Positions 15,565-24,357 of a stretch of 64,000 nucleotides of DNA are shown here, piece by piece. The notes below the pieces were generated by a model. That model had not been told where the DNA came from and searched no databases. It saw only the letters and a program-made list of their open reading frames with translations. A program made the position numbers and the translations under genes. Source of the DNA: CANQBR01 sp964641395 (lineage in GTDB: Bacteria; Bacillota; Negativicutes; Acidaminococcales; Acidaminococcaceae); assembly GCA_964641395.1 (NCBI GenBank), contig CAZXKQ010000003.1, positions 16,854 to 80,853 of the forward strand. The letters run 5' to 3'. Numbering within the stretch: the stretch's first letter is position 1; each line of letters begins with the position of its first letter.

Positions 15565-17013
15565 ATGATCAACTGTAGCAAGATGTTGGCCCTGGTGCTG
15601 GCGGCCGGCCTTTGGGCAGGGGCTGCCGGCCAGGCAGCAGCAGCCCCGCCGTCGGCCCAGAACCCGGCTCCGGCCTCGGCGGCTGTGACCAGCCAGGACG
15701 AACTGTGGCAGGACTTTGCCGAGGCCTACTTCATCCAGACCGCTGCCGCCGCCTGCAGCGGGGTCTACTACGGCCAGAAGGCGGTGAGCTTTGACTTTTT
15801 GCGGGACAGGGGCTGGCAGGTGCTGGAGCCTATCACCATCAGCGGCAAGGAGGCCCAGCCCCGCCTGGCCGTGGCCAGCAACTACTTTGCCGACCTGGGC
15901 AAACAGATCTACCTGGTGACCTTCCGGGGCAGCATCAGCCGCCGGGACTGGGAGCTGGACCTCACCACCCGCCAGGTGGCCTACGGGGGCCACAGCCTGC
16001 GGGAGATGGCCCAGGTGGCGGCCCAGGAGGAGGTAGGCAAGGGAGTGCCGGCCGTCCACGGGGGCTTCAACACCTACGTCCAGACGGTGCTGGACCAGGC
16101 CGTCCTGGAAGACAGGCGGACTTGGAAGGGGGTGTTCAAGGAGGCGGTCAGCAGGGAGGACGGCTACCTCATCCTCTGCGGCCACAGCCTGGGAGGAGCG
16201 GCAGCCACCCTCCTAGGCCAGCGCCTCTTGGACCTAGGCTTCCCCCAAGATAAGCTGGGGGTGGTGACCTTCGGCGCTCCGGCGGTGGCCAACGCCGCCT
16301 TTGCCGCCGCCTACGGAGAGCGGCTGAACCTGGTGCGGGTGGTGAACAAGCTGGATCCCATACCAGGCAGCCTCCAGACCTTCTTCAGCGGCTTCCGCCA
16401 GTTCGGCCGGGAGCGGGAGTACAGGATCAACGCCCAGGAGGCAGACTACCAACACCCCATCTCCCTCTACTTTGACCAGGGCATGGTAGGCTTTTACCAG
16501 GCGGCGGACCGGGCTGCGGCGGCCAAGCTGCTGCGGCTGCCCCCCCAGCGGCGGGTGGCCCAGGGCAAGCCGGTGGTGGCAGTGTGGGTGCTGGCGGCGC
16601 CCAACCTGGTCAAACGGCCCCTGGGCCCCTACTTGAAGCGTTTCATCGCCGATGAATACCGGGCGGCCCTGCCCTACTATCTGATCATCCAGGAAGACCT
16701 GCCGGAGGATGGCTACCAGCAGCAGGACCTGCTGCAGCGGACCCGGGAGGCAGGGGCGGACTACGCCCTCATCTGCGGCGTCAACAGCCGGCAGCCCCAG
16801 GATGCCAGCTACTGGTACATCAACTTAGAGCAGGCCCTGTTCAGCGCTAAGGGGGGCCTCATGACCATGGGTAGCTACGGCCGCCGGGTGGGCCAGGAGC
16901 TAGGCCAGTTCCAGGCGGCAGGGGAGGCCTTCCTAGAGGCTAGGGCGGATCTGAAAGAGGCCCTGCCGTACTTAGTGTTTACCCGTCCGGGGCAGGTGGC
17001 TATGGATGAATGA
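15565..17013 (+). CDS. Exported class 3 lipase-like protein with an extra C-terminal domain
   Basis: Predicted secreted or periplasmic lipase/esterase of 482 aa. A signal peptide covers residues 1 to about 27 (hydrophobic core, then AAAAPP). The lipase_3 domain spans about 60-300, with the nucleophile S208 in CGHSLGGAA; FGAPAV and 'NKLDPIPG' follow as in class 3 lipases. Residues about 330-475 form a second domain ('KPVVAVWVLAAP', 'LLQRTREAGADYALICGVNS', then 'SYGRRVGQELGQF'). Its pattern recalls the CsgG/LpoB/TolB-N type of periplasmic domain, but this is a visual resemblance only. Its stop overlaps the glycosylase start by 8 bp. Confidence 0.8.
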   Translation: MINCSKMLALVLAAGLWAGAAGQAAAAPPSAQNPAPASAAVTSQDELWQDFAEAYFIQTAAAACSGVYYGQKAVSFDFLRDRGWQVLEPITISGKEAQPRLAVASNYFADLGKQIYLVTFRGSISRRDWELDLTTRQVAYGGHSLREMAQVAAQEEVGKGVPAVHGGFNTYVQTVLDQAVLEDRRTWKGVFKEAVSREDGYLILCGHSLGGAAATLLGQRLLDLGFPQDKLGVVTFGAPAVANAAFAAAYGERLNLVRVVNKLDPIPGSLQTFFSGFRQFGREREYRINAQEADYQHPISLYFDQGMVGFYQAADRAAAAKLLRLPPQRRVAQGKPVVAVWVLAAPNLVKRPLGPYLKRFIADEYRAALPYYLIIQEDLPEDGYQQQDLLQRTREAGADYALICGVNSRQPQDASYWYINLEQALFSAKGGLMTMGSYGRRVGQELGQFQAAGEAFLEARADLKEALPYLVFTRPGQVAMDE

Positions 17014-17668
17014 AGAAGAGAAGAAGGCCGCCCTGGCGGCCCTAGAGGTAGAGCTGGGCCAGTGCCAGGCCTGCCCCCTGCGGCAGGACTGCATCGCCCC
17101 GGTGGGGGGCTACGGCAGCTTGGCCAGCCCCCTGGTCCTGGTAGGGGAAGGGCCGGGAGGGGTGGAGGATGAGTGGGGTTGCCCCCTGATCGGCCCCTCC
17201 GGCCAGTTACTGGACAAGGCCCTCTGGGCGGTGGGCATCACCCGGGACAGGGTGTACACCACCAACGTCATCAAGTGCCGGCCTAAGAACAACCGCACCC
17301 CCGACGTGGAGGAGGCGGACTTTTGCGCCCGCCGCTTCCTGGAGCGGGAATTGGCCCTGCTACAGCCCAGGGTGGTGGTAGCCCTGGGCAGCGTAGCCCT
17401 CCACTACCTAGGAGGCAGCGATCTGCGCATCCGCCGGGACAGGGGCCAGTGGTTCTTCAGTTCTACGGGCCTGCCCTGCCTGGCCACCTACCATCCGGCC
17501 TACCTGCTGCGCTTGAGCGGCAAGGCCCTGGTAGAGGCTAAGTGGGCGGTGTTCCACGATCTCCAGGCGGCCCTGGCCAAGGTCCAGGAGGCAGAGCCGG
17601 GCTACGTCTTCAAGGGGCCGGCCAAGGTGGATCTGTTCAGCCTCTGCCAGCGGCGGCAGCGGGGTTAG
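17006..17668 (+). CDS. Family 4 (Fe-S) uracil-DNA glycosylase
   Basis: Excises uracil from DNA. Four cysteines for a [4Fe-4S] cluster are visible: CQAC near residue 18, one in the NVIKCRPKNNRTP block and one in DFCARR. Motif 1 is GEGPGGVEDEWGCPLIGPSGQLLD-like and the C-terminal motif is TYHPAYLLR. Length 220 aa matches the family often annotated as SPO1 DNA polymerase-related. The ATG overlaps the lipase gene, which suggests coupling rather than a shared function. Confidence 0.9.
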   Translation: MNEEEKKAALAALEVELGQCQACPLRQDCIAPVGGYGSLASPLVLVGEGPGGVEDEWGCPLIGPSGQLLDKALWAVGITRDRVYTTNVIKCRPKNNRTPDVEEADFCARRFLERELALLQPRVVVALGSVALHYLGGSDLRIRRDRGQWFFSSTGLPCLATYHPAYLLRLSGKALVEAKWAVFHDLQAALAKVQEAEPGYVFKGPAKVDLFSLCQRRQRG

Positions 17669-17683
17669 TCCAGAAAAAATTCC

Positions 17684-17714
17684 TTGACCTAGACCTAGGC
17701 TTAACGCCTATAAT
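17684..17714 (+). promoter_or_regulatory. Candidate promoter of the metallophosphoesterase gene
   Basis: TTGACC and a perfect TATAAT are separated by 19 bp, longer than ideal. It is located between the glycosylase stop and the phosphoesterase. Confidence 0.5.
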
Positions 17715-17804
17715 TACTAGCAGGAACAGCAAGAGGCCGCCGGGCCTGGGAGGGTGGGCTTGCCGATGCCAAGGGGAGACCGCCGGATTAAGGAGCTGCA
17801 TCAG

Positions 17805-18902
17805 ATGCGGGTAATATACTTTATTTTGCCAGTGACGCTTATCTTGGGCACTATAGGCTATCTCTACCTGCGCCTGGCCCTCCCCTGCAACTTTACCAAG
17901 GGCCCCCTCTTCGCCCTGCTCTTTTTCCTGCTGGCGGCTAACAACGTAGGCGCCCGCCTGCTGCCCCCCGGCTGTCCCGCCCTGCTGATGCAGCTGTCCG
18001 GCTTCCTCAGCGGCCTGTGGATCGCCTTTATGTACTACTTCCTCTGGGCCGGGCTGCTCCAGCTCCTCCTCTACCTGGTGATGAAGCTCAGCGGCTCAGC
18101 CTGGCCCCTGGGCCGGCTGGCCTGCTACGTCACCGCCTTCATCGCCTGCTTCATCTGCTTCGGCCTCTACCGGGCCTTCAGCCCTGAGCTGCGCCAGGAG
18201 GAGGTGGAGACAGGGAAGCTGGCCAAGGGGGAGGGCTACAGGATAGTGCTCCTCAGCGACCTCCACCTAGGCCAGATCAACGGCCGCTCCTACAGCGAAA
18301 AGCTGGTGGCCCGGGTCAACCAGCTGCAGCCGGACCTGATCCTCATCGCCGGGGACATCCTGGACGAGATGCAGCACTACGTGGACAAGGAGGGGGGCCT
18401 GGCCCCCCTGGCCCAGCTCCAGGCTCCTAAGGGGGTCTACATGGCCTACGGCAACCACGACTACATAGACAGGCCCGCCCTCTGGCAGCAGCGGCTAGAG
18501 GCTGTGGGCATCCATGTGCTGCGCAACAGCTCCGCCCTGGTGGACGGCAGGCTGAAGCTCACCGGCATAGAGGACTACAGCTTCTACCGGGGGACGGAGG
18601 CCTTCGCCGCCCTAGCCAGGGGCAACGAGGCCTACTACAGCATCGTGCTGGATCACCAGCCCCGCCGCTTCGCCGCCGCCAGCGCCGCCGGCTACGACCT
18701 CTACCTGGCCGGCCACACCCATACCGGCCAGCTCTTCCCTAACCGCCAGGTCACTAAGCGGCTGTACTGGCTGGACTACGGCCGGGCCCAGTGGCAGGAC
18801 CTCACCGCCATCACCAGCAATGGCTACGGCTTCTGGGGGCCGCCGGTACGGACGGAGGTAGCCCCGGAATACGTGCTCATCAACCTGCGGGGGACGGGTT
18901 GA
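17805..18902 (+). CDS. Membrane-anchored metallophosphoesterase
   Basis: Calcineurin-like phosphoesterase of about 365 aa. Three or four N-terminal hydrophobic helices (residues about 1-125) precede a C-terminal catalytic domain. Metal motifs are in order: DLHLGQ (D152, H154), GDILDE, GNHDY, and GHTHTGQ near residue 303. The layout matches YaeI/YkuE-like enzymes, some of which act on UDP-diacylglucosamine or phospholipid head groups, but the substrate here is unknown. The ATG at 17805 has AAGGAG 9 nt upstream; a GTG at 17754 would add a polar 17-residue leader. Confidence 0.85.
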   Translation: MRVIYFILPVTLILGTIGYLYLRLALPCNFTKGPLFALLFFLLAANNVGARLLPPGCPALLMQLSGFLSGLWIAFMYYFLWAGLLQLLLYLVMKLSGSAWPLGRLACYVTAFIACFICFGLYRAFSPELRQEEVETGKLAKGEGYRIVLLSDLHLGQINGRSYSEKLVARVNQLQPDLILIAGDILDEMQHYVDKEGGLAPLAQLQAPKGVYMAYGNHDYIDRPALWQQRLEAVGIHVLRNSSALVDGRLKLTGIEDYSFYRGTEAFAALARGNEAYYSIVLDHQPRRFAAASAAGYDLYLAGHTHTGQLFPNRQVTKRLYWLDYGRAQWQDLTAITSNGYGFWGPPVRTEVAPEYVLINLRGTG

Positions 18903-18924
18903 GCCCCCAGACCGGTTTTTCTCC

Positions 18925-18955
18925 AGCCCTGCCCCTTGCGGCCAGGGCTCTTTTC
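18925..18955 (+). terminator. Intrinsic terminator after the metallophosphoesterase
   Basis: Stem AGCCCTG / CAGGGCT around an 11-nt loop, then CTTTTC. It overlaps the promoter of the next gene. Confidence 0.65.
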
Positions 18956-18964
18956 GTGTACAAT
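18936..18964 (+). promoter_or_regulatory. Promoter of the 19,005 gene
   Basis: TTGCGG and TACAAT with a 17-bp spacer, followed about 40 bp later by a start codon with a GAGGAGGT Shine-Dalgarno. Confidence 0.55.
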
Positions 18965-19004
18965 GAAATGAGGAGACTTAGGATTGAACTGAGGAGGTCT
19001 TACT

Positions 19005-19400
19005 ATGGGGCAGCCGGCTTACCCCCGGCCCACCAGGCTGGGCTACGTGGCCTCTCCCTGGGAGCCGGATGAGAACGGGGTGCTGGACGTGGGCTACGCC
19101 CTAGGCAGGCTCAGCGACGGCCGGCCCTATAGGCTGGAGTGCTGGCGGATGGACGAGATGCTGATGGCCACCATCATGTTCTCCAGCCTCTACCTGGAGG
19201 GCTACTGCCGCCGGGACATGCCCCTCCTCTTGGAACTGGAGGGTATAGTGAGCTTCGACACTGGTAAGGGCCGGCCCCGGCTGCAGGCGGCCCAGACCAG
19301 GGATGACGCCGGCCAGGCCATGTGGGCCCTGAACGTGCAGCTGGCGGCAGGGCAGACAGGCTACGCCAGGGTGACGGTGCCCCTGCAGCGCTACAGATAG
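19005..19400 (+). CDS. Hypothetical protein, 131 aa
   Basis: Not recognised. The product is a soluble-looking, mixed alpha/beta protein without signal peptide or membrane segment. Features include a Pro/Tyr-rich start (YPRPTRLGYVASPWEPDENG), a central 'GRPYRLECWRMDEMLMATIMFSS' and a C-terminal beta-rich part. The DEMLMATIMFS segment suggests a small regulatory or binding fold, but no family is clear. Strong SD (GAGGAGGT). It is 19 bp ahead of the YccF gene and probably co-transcribed. Confidence 0.75.
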   Translation: MGQPAYPRPTRLGYVASPWEPDENGVLDVGYALGRLSDGRPYRLECWRMDEMLMATIMFSSLYLEGYCRRDMPLLLELEGIVSFDTGKGRPRLQAAQTRDDAGQAMWALNVQLAAGQTGYARVTVPLQRYR

Positions 19401-19419
19401 TCATAGGAGGTAGGGAAGA

Positions 19420-19791
19420 ATGAGTTTGATCGGCAATATAATCTGGTTCGTGTTCGGCGGGGCTCTAGCCGGCCTGATCTGGTTCCTGGTAGGCCTGCTG
19501 TGGTGCATCACCTTCATCGGCATACCGGTGGGCCTGCAGTGTTTTAAAATAGGCTGCCTGAGCTTCTTCCCCTTCGGCAAGGAGGTCCGCCCCGGGGGCG
19601 GAGCCGGCTCCCTCCTCCTCAACATCTTATGGATCATCTTCGGCGGGGCGGAGCTGGCCCTGACCCATGCAGGCTTCGGCCTCCTCCTCTGCGTCACCAT
19701 CATCGGCATCCCCTTCGGCCTGCAGCACTTTAAGCTGGCTATGCTGGCCCTGCTGCCCTTCGGGGCCCAGGTGGTGGCTGGGGAAGAGTGA
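19420..19791 (+). CDS. YccF-domain inner membrane protein
   Basis: Small polytopic membrane protein, 123 aa, made of two tandem YccF-type repeats. Each repeat reads roughly 'NIIWFVFGG...CITFIGIPVGLQCFK...PFG': one at residues 4-50 and one at 66-117. The function of the family is unknown. SD AGGAGG 10 bp upstream. Likely in an operon with the preceding hypothetical gene. Confidence 0.88.
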   Translation: MSLIGNIIWFVFGGALAGLIWFLVGLLWCITFIGIPVGLQCFKIGCLSFFPFGKEVRPGGGAGSLLLNILWIIFGGAELALTHAGFGLLLCVTIIGIPFGLQHFKLAMLALLPFGAQVVAGEE

Positions 19792-19867
19792 AGGGCTTAG
19801 TCAGGCCTAAGGGACGGGAGCTGTCAGAAGCAGAGGGTTCCGGAGAGGGAAGGACGAGGGTGCCGGC

Positions 19868-20767
19868 ATGGTAAAGAGTATGACGGGCTTCGGCAGAGGA
19901 GCCTACGAAGACGGGGTTTTTAGCTGTACAGTGGAGATGAAGACGGTGAACCACCGCTACAACGAGGTGGCCATCCGCCTGCCCCGGCTGCTCAACCCCC
20001 TGGAAGACCGGCTGCGGAAGCTCATCCTCAGCTGCCTGAGCCGGGGGCGGGTGGACGTCTATGTTACCGCCGCCAGCACTGGCGGCGCCCAGGGCCGCTT
20101 GAAGGTGGACAGGGGGCTGGCCGCAGCCTACCACCAGGCCCTGGAGGAGATAGGCCAGGCCATCGGCTGCCCGGAGGCCCCTCTCAACCTGGCTGCGGAG
20201 CTGCTCCACATCGCCCGCTGTCCCGAGGTGATCACCGTCCAAGAACAGGCCCCCGACCTAGAGGAGCTGTGGCCTAAGCTGCAAGAGGCGGCCCGGCAGG
20301 CTCTGGAGCAGCTCACCGCCATGCGCAGCGCAGAGGGGGGGCACATCGCCCAGGATCTGCTGCAGCGGGCCGACCTGATCGCCGCCAAGCTGGCCCTGGT
20401 GGAGGCCAGGGCGCCCCAGCTGGTGGCGGAGTACCAGGAGCGGCTGCGGGAGCGGCTCACCGCCCTGCTGGCGGACAGCAAGGTGCAGGTGGAGCCGGAG
20501 CGGCTGCTGCAGGAAGCGGCCCTCTTCGCCGACCGGAGCAATATCACCGAGGAAATCGTGCGGCTCCAGAGCCACCTTAAGCAGTTCAAGGCTACCTTAG
20601 GCCAGGAGCAGCCGGTGGGCCGCAAGCTGGACTTCCTGGTGCAAGAATTCAATAGGGAGGCCAACACCATCGGCTCCAAGGCCAACGATTATCAGCTGGC
20701 CCAGCTGGTGGTGGAGATCAAGGCTGAAATAGAAAAAATTAGGGAGCAGATTCAAAACCTAGAGTAA
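19868..20767 (+). CDS. yicC: YicC family endoribonuclease-like protein
   Basis: YicC-like protein, 299 aa. It begins with the diagnostic SMTGFGRG, then 'VEMKTVNHRYNEVAIRLPR'. The C-terminal DUF1732 block contains 'EEIVRLQSHLKQF' and 'KLDFLVQEFNREANTIGSKANDYQ'. The E. coli member is reported to act on small RNA stability. It leads the conserved Firmicutes block yicC-remA-gmk-rpoZ-coaBC. Confidence 0.95.
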   Translation: MVKSMTGFGRGAYEDGVFSCTVEMKTVNHRYNEVAIRLPRLLNPLEDRLRKLILSCLSRGRVDVYVTAASTGGAQGRLKVDRGLAAAYHQALEEIGQAIGCPEAPLNLAAELLHIARCPEVITVQEQAPDLEELWPKLQEAARQALEQLTAMRSAEGGHIAQDLLQRADLIAAKLALVEARAPQLVAEYQERLRERLTALLADSKVQVEPERLLQEAALFADRSNITEEIVRLQSHLKQFKATLGQEQPVGRKLDFLVQEFNREANTIGSKANDYQLAQLVVEIKAEIEKIREQIQNLE

Positions 20768-20777
20768 GGAGGGCGCT

Positions 20778-21041
20778 ATGGCTATCAAGCTCATCAACAT
20801 CGGCTTCGGCAACATCGTCGCCGCCAACCGTATTATCTCCATCATCAGCCCCGAATCGGCTCCTATCAAGCGGATCATCCAGGAGGCCAGGGAGAAGGGC
20901 CTCCTGATCGATGCCACCTACGGCCGCCGCACCCGGGCGGTCATCGTCACCGACAGCGGCCACATCATCCTCAGCTCCGTACAGCCGGAGACGGTGGCCA
21001 ACCGTCTAGGGACGGACGAGGAAGAGGAGGAAGAGGAATAA
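20778..21041 (+). CDS. remA: RemA/DUF370 family regulator
   Basis: Small DNA-binding protein of the RemA family; in Bacillus subtilis RemA activates matrix genes. The conserved sequence 'LINIGFGNIVAANRIISIISPESAPIKR' is intact, as is 'DATYGRRTRAVIV'. An unusual run of acidic residues (DEEEEEEE) ends the protein. Length 87 aa. Its stop overlaps the gmk start by one base. Role in this organism is not known; the link to YicC and Gmk is conserved. Confidence 0.93.
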   Translation: MAIKLINIGFGNIVAANRIISIISPESAPIKRIIQEAREKGLLIDATYGRRTRAVIVTDSGHIILSSVQPETVANRLGTDEEEEEEE

Positions 21042-21664
21042 TGGCTGACAAGCTGCCCCAGGGCCTGCTCTTGGTAGTATCAGGGCCCAGCGGGGCTGGC
21101 AAGGGCACTATCTGTGAGCTGCTGAGGAAGCAGCTCCCCGGCCTGGGTTATTCGGTATCCGTCACCACCAGGGCCCCCCGGCCGGGGGAGGTGGACGGAG
21201 TGGACTACTTCTTCAAAAGCGTGGCCGAGGCCCAGGCCATGATCGCCCACCAGGAGCTGTTGGAGTACGCCCAGGTCTACGGCAACTACTACGGCACCCC
21301 CCGCCGCTTCGTGGAGCAGCAGCTCCAGGCGGGGAAGGACGTGCTCCTGGAGATAGACATCCAAGGGGCCCTGCAGGTGAAGGAGCACTACCCGGAGGGG
21401 GTCTTCGTCTTCATCGTCCCCCCCAGCCTGGATGAACTGTCCAAGCGCATCTACAAGCGGGGCACCGACAGCCTGGAGGTGATCCGGCGGCGTCTGGCGG
21501 GGGCGGCCACGGAGCTGGGCTACGCCCGGAAGTACGATTATCTCATCGTCAACGATGTAGCAGAGAAGGCGGCGGCCAAGGTGCTGACCATCATGGCGGC
21601 AGAGCGCTACAAGGTGTCCCGCACCTACTTCATCGTAGACGAACTTTGTCAGCATAAGGACTAG
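21041..21664 (+). CDS. gmk: Guanylate kinase
   Basis: Converts GMP to GDP with ATP. P-loop GPSGAGKGT is near residue 15-23. The GMP-binding segment 'SVTTRAPRPGEVDGVDYFF' follows, and 'EYAQVYGNYYGTP' is the conserved GMP-binding/lid region. 'DIQGALQVK' is the Walker B region. Length 207 aa is normal. Confidence 0.97.
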   Translation: MADKLPQGLLLVVSGPSGAGKGTICELLRKQLPGLGYSVSVTTRAPRPGEVDGVDYFFKSVAEAQAMIAHQELLEYAQVYGNYYGTPRRFVEQQLQAGKDVLLEIDIQGALQVKEHYPEGVFVFIVPPSLDELSKRIYKRGTDSLEVIRRRLAGAATELGYARKYDYLIVNDVAEKAAAKVLTIMAAERYKVSRTYFIVDELCQHKD

Positions 21665-21678
21665 GGGAGGCCTGTATC

Positions 21679-21870
21679 ATGTCCATGGTAGATCCATCCA
21701 TCGATTATTTGGCAGAAAAAGTAGACAGCAAGTACACCTTGGTGATCCTGGCCGCCAAACGGGCCAGGGAGCTGACCAAGCCGGGCCAGAACCCTAAGGA
21801 GAGGGAGGTAAGCACCGCCCTAAGGGAGATAGCCCAGGACGAGATCAGCTTCGAAAGGGAGAGGGACTAG
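21679..21870 (+). CDS. rpoZ: RNA polymerase omega subunit
   Basis: Small subunit that helps assemble RNA polymerase. 'KVDSKYTLVILAAKRARELTK' corresponds to the conserved omega core ('Y.LV...AKRAR'). 'VSTALREIAQDEISFE' completes the family. 63 aa, in the usual position between gmk and coaBC. Confidence 0.93.
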   Translation: MSMVDPSIDYLAEKVDSKYTLVILAAKRARELTKPGQNPKEREVSTALREIAQDEISFERERD

Positions 21871-21891
21871 GCGGGGCCTAGGAGGAAAGCC

Positions 21892-23100
21892 ATGCTGCAA
21901 GGCAAGAAGATAGTGCTGGGAGTGACGGGAGGCATCGCCGTCTACAAGGCGGTGGACCTGGTGAGCAGGCTGCGGAAGGCTGGCTGCCAGGTGAAGGTGG
22001 TCATGACTCGTCACGCCTGTGAGTTCGTCACCCCCCTCACCTTTAAGGAGCTCAGCGGCAACAAGGTGGCCGTGTCCATGTGGGAGGCCAATGCGGAGTA
22101 CAACATCGAGCACATCGCCCTGGCCAACTGGGCGGATCTGTTCCTGGTGGCTCCGGCTACCGCCAACATCCTGGCCAAGCTCAGCTACGGCCTGGCGGAC
22201 GACCTGCTGAGCACCACCCTGCTGGCCAGCCCTGCTCCCATCCTGGTCTGCCCGGCCATGAACAGCAATATGTACCTGAACCCGGTGACCCAGGAGAACC
22301 TGGCCAGGCTCCAGGCCCGAGGGGTGGCCGTGCTGCCTCCGGCGGTGGGCCAGCTGGCCTGCGGCAGCTCCGGCCCAGGGCGGCTGCCGGAACCGGCGGA
22401 GATCGTGGCGGCGGTGAGGGCCTTCTTCGCCAAAAGGGAAGGCGCCCTCCGCTCCTTGAAGCTGCTGGTCACCGCCGCCGGCACCAGGGAGCCTATCGAT
22501 CCAGTGCGCTACCTAGGCAACAGGTCCAGCGGCAAGATGGGTTACGCAGTGGCCCAGGAGGCTGCGGAGCAGGGGGCGGAGGTGTTGTTGATCTCCGGGC
22601 CCAGCGCCCTGCCCGCCCCGGCCAACGTCCGGCTGCAGCAGGTGGAGACCACCCAGGAGATGCTGGAAGCCTGCCTGGCCGCCTACGACCAGGCCGACAT
22701 AGTGATCAAGGCTGCCGCCGTGGCCGACTTCAGGCCCCGGGAGGTGGCGGCCCAGAAGATCAAGAAGCAGGGTGAGGGGGGCCTGACCCTGGTGTTGGAG
22801 AAGAATCCCGACATCCTGGCGGAACTGGGCCGGCGGAAGCAGCGGCAGGTGCTGATAGGCTTCGCCGCCGAAACCCAGAACCTGCTGGCCTACGCCCGGG
22901 AGAAGCTGCAGAAGAAGAACCTGGACCTGATCGTGGCCAACGATGTGACGGCGGCAGGGGCCGGCTTCAACAGCGACACCAACATTGTAAAATTCCTCTA
23001 CCCGGACGGCAGGGTGGAGAGCTTGGAGAAGATGGCTAAGACAGAGGTGGCCCGACGGCTGTTAGCCGCCGCCCTAGCCCTCAAGCAGGCTAAATGCTAG
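21892..23100 (+). CDS. coaBC: Bifunctional phosphopantothenoylcysteine decarboxylase / ligase
   Basis: Two consecutive coenzyme A synthesis steps. The N-terminal flavin-dependent CoaC domain (1 to about 185) has the GGIAVYKA start, the active-site His in EHIALANWADL, and CPAMN. The C-terminal CoaB domain carries 'AAGTREPIDPVRYLGNRSSGKMG' and 'VVANDV' (as IVANDV). Length 402 aa is typical. It overlaps the recQ-like gene by 7 bp. Confidence 0.96.
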   Translation: MLQGKKIVLGVTGGIAVYKAVDLVSRLRKAGCQVKVVMTRHACEFVTPLTFKELSGNKVAVSMWEANAEYNIEHIALANWADLFLVAPATANILAKLSYGLADDLLSTTLLASPAPILVCPAMNSNMYLNPVTQENLARLQARGVAVLPPAVGQLACGSSGPGRLPEPAEIVAAVRAFFAKREGALRSLKLLVTAAGTREPIDPVRYLGNRSSGKMGYAVAQEAAEQGAEVLLISGPSALPAPANVRLQQVETTQEMLEACLAAYDQADIVIKAAAVADFRPREVAAQKIKKQGEGGLTLVLEKNPDILAELGRRKQRQVLIGFAAETQNLLAYAREKLQKKNLDLIVANDVTAAGAGFNSDTNIVKFLYPDGRVESLEKMAKTEVARRLLAAALALKQAKC

Positions 23101-24332
23101 CAGAGGGGAGCCTAGCCGCTCGCCGCGCCCTAAAAAAATACTACGGTTACGACGCATTCAGACCAGGCCAGGAAGAGATCATAAACGGCATCCTGGCAGG
23201 CAGGCCTATCTTGGCGGTGCTGCCTACCGGAGCCGGCAAGAGCGTCTGCTTCCAGGTGCCTGGTCTTTTGCTGCCCCATCTGACCCTGGTCATCTCCCCC
23301 CTCCTCTCCCTGATGAAGGACCAGGCGGAGCACCTGGCGGCCAGGGGCATAGGGGCGGCCTTCCTAGGCAGCCATCTCAGCCGTTCCCAGCAGGGCCAGG
23401 TGCTGGCCCGGGCCAGGGCGGGGGAGACGAAGTTCCTCTACCTAGTGCCGGAGCGGCTGGCCCAGAAGGACTTTCGCAGTTTTGCCGCCCAGGTGCCCAT
23501 CTCCCTGGTGGCGGTGGATGAGGCCCACTGCGTCAGCCAGTGGGGGCCCTCCTTCCGCCCTTCCTACTATCAGATCCCCCTCTTCCTAGAGGGCCTGGCC
23601 CGGCGGCCCCGGCTCTGCGCCTTCACCGCCTCTGCCACCCTCCGGGTGCGGCAGGACATCATCCAGCGGCTGGCCATGGAGGGGGCCCAGGTGCTGGTGG
23701 GAGGCTTCGACAGGCCCAACCTCTTCCTCGGGGTGAAGAAGACGGCTAACAAGCCCCGGGCCCTGCTGGACTTCCTCCGCCGCCATCGGGGGGAGGGGGG
23801 CATCGTCTACTGCGCCACCCGGCTGTTGGTGGAGGAGGTGAGCCGCCTTTTGCAGCGGCAGGGCTTCCCCGCCCTCCGCTACCACGGTGGCCTCACCCCC
23901 CAGGAGCGGCGCTACAACCAGGACTGCTTCGTCAGGGAGCCGGCCCCCCTGATGGTGGCCACCAACGCCTTCGGCATGGGCATCGACAAGGGGGAGGTGC
24001 GCTTCGTCCTCCACTACAACATGCCTAAGGATCTAGAGGCCTACTACCAGGAGGCAGGCCGGGCGGGACGGGACGGCCAGGCGGCGGAGTGCCTCCTCCT
24101 CTTCAATGAGGAGGACGTGAGGATCAACCAGTACCTGATCGCCCACGGGGGCTCCAGCCCGGCCCTGCAGGCCTTGGAGGGGGAGCTGCTGGCCCAGATG
24201 CAGGGCTACTGTGCCGCCAAGGGCTGCCTGCGCCACTACCTGCTGGCCTATTTCGGCCAGGACAGCCCGGCCAGCTGCGCCTCCTGCAGCAACTGCCACC
24301 GCCCCAGCCTTTGGGCCCGGCTCTTTAGTTAG
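23094..24332 (+). CDS. Compact RecQ-family ATP-dependent DNA helicase
   Basis: Superfamily 2 helicase, 412 aa. Walker A GAGKS has K49; the DEAH box is D142-H145, followed by 'CVSQWGPSFRPSY'. Helicase motifs IV-VI are present, ending in 'YYQEAGRAGRDGQ'. A short zinc-binding-type region with four Cys (CAAKGC...CASC) closes the protein. The winged-helix (RQC) and HRDC domains of full-length RecQ are absent, so it resembles the short RecQ-like group. In many Firmicutes priA follows coaBC; here this gene takes that place. Confidence 0.88.
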   Translation: MLAEGSLAARRALKKYYGYDAFRPGQEEIINGILAGRPILAVLPTGAGKSVCFQVPGLLLPHLTLVISPLLSLMKDQAEHLAARGIGAAFLGSHLSRSQQGQVLARARAGETKFLYLVPERLAQKDFRSFAAQVPISLVAVDEAHCVSQWGPSFRPSYYQIPLFLEGLARRPRLCAFTASATLRVRQDIIQRLAMEGAQVLVGGFDRPNLFLGVKKTANKPRALLDFLRRHRGEGGIVYCATRLLVEEVSRLLQRQGFPALRYHGGLTPQERRYNQDCFVREPAPLMVATNAFGMGIDKGEVRFVLHYNMPKDLEAYYQEAGRAGRDGQAAECLLLFNEEDVRINQYLIAHGGSSPALQALEGELLAQMQGYCAAKGCLRHYLLAYFGQDSPASCASCSNCHRPSLWARLFS

Positions 24333-24357
24333 CTTTAGCTAGTCTAATAGCAACCCG

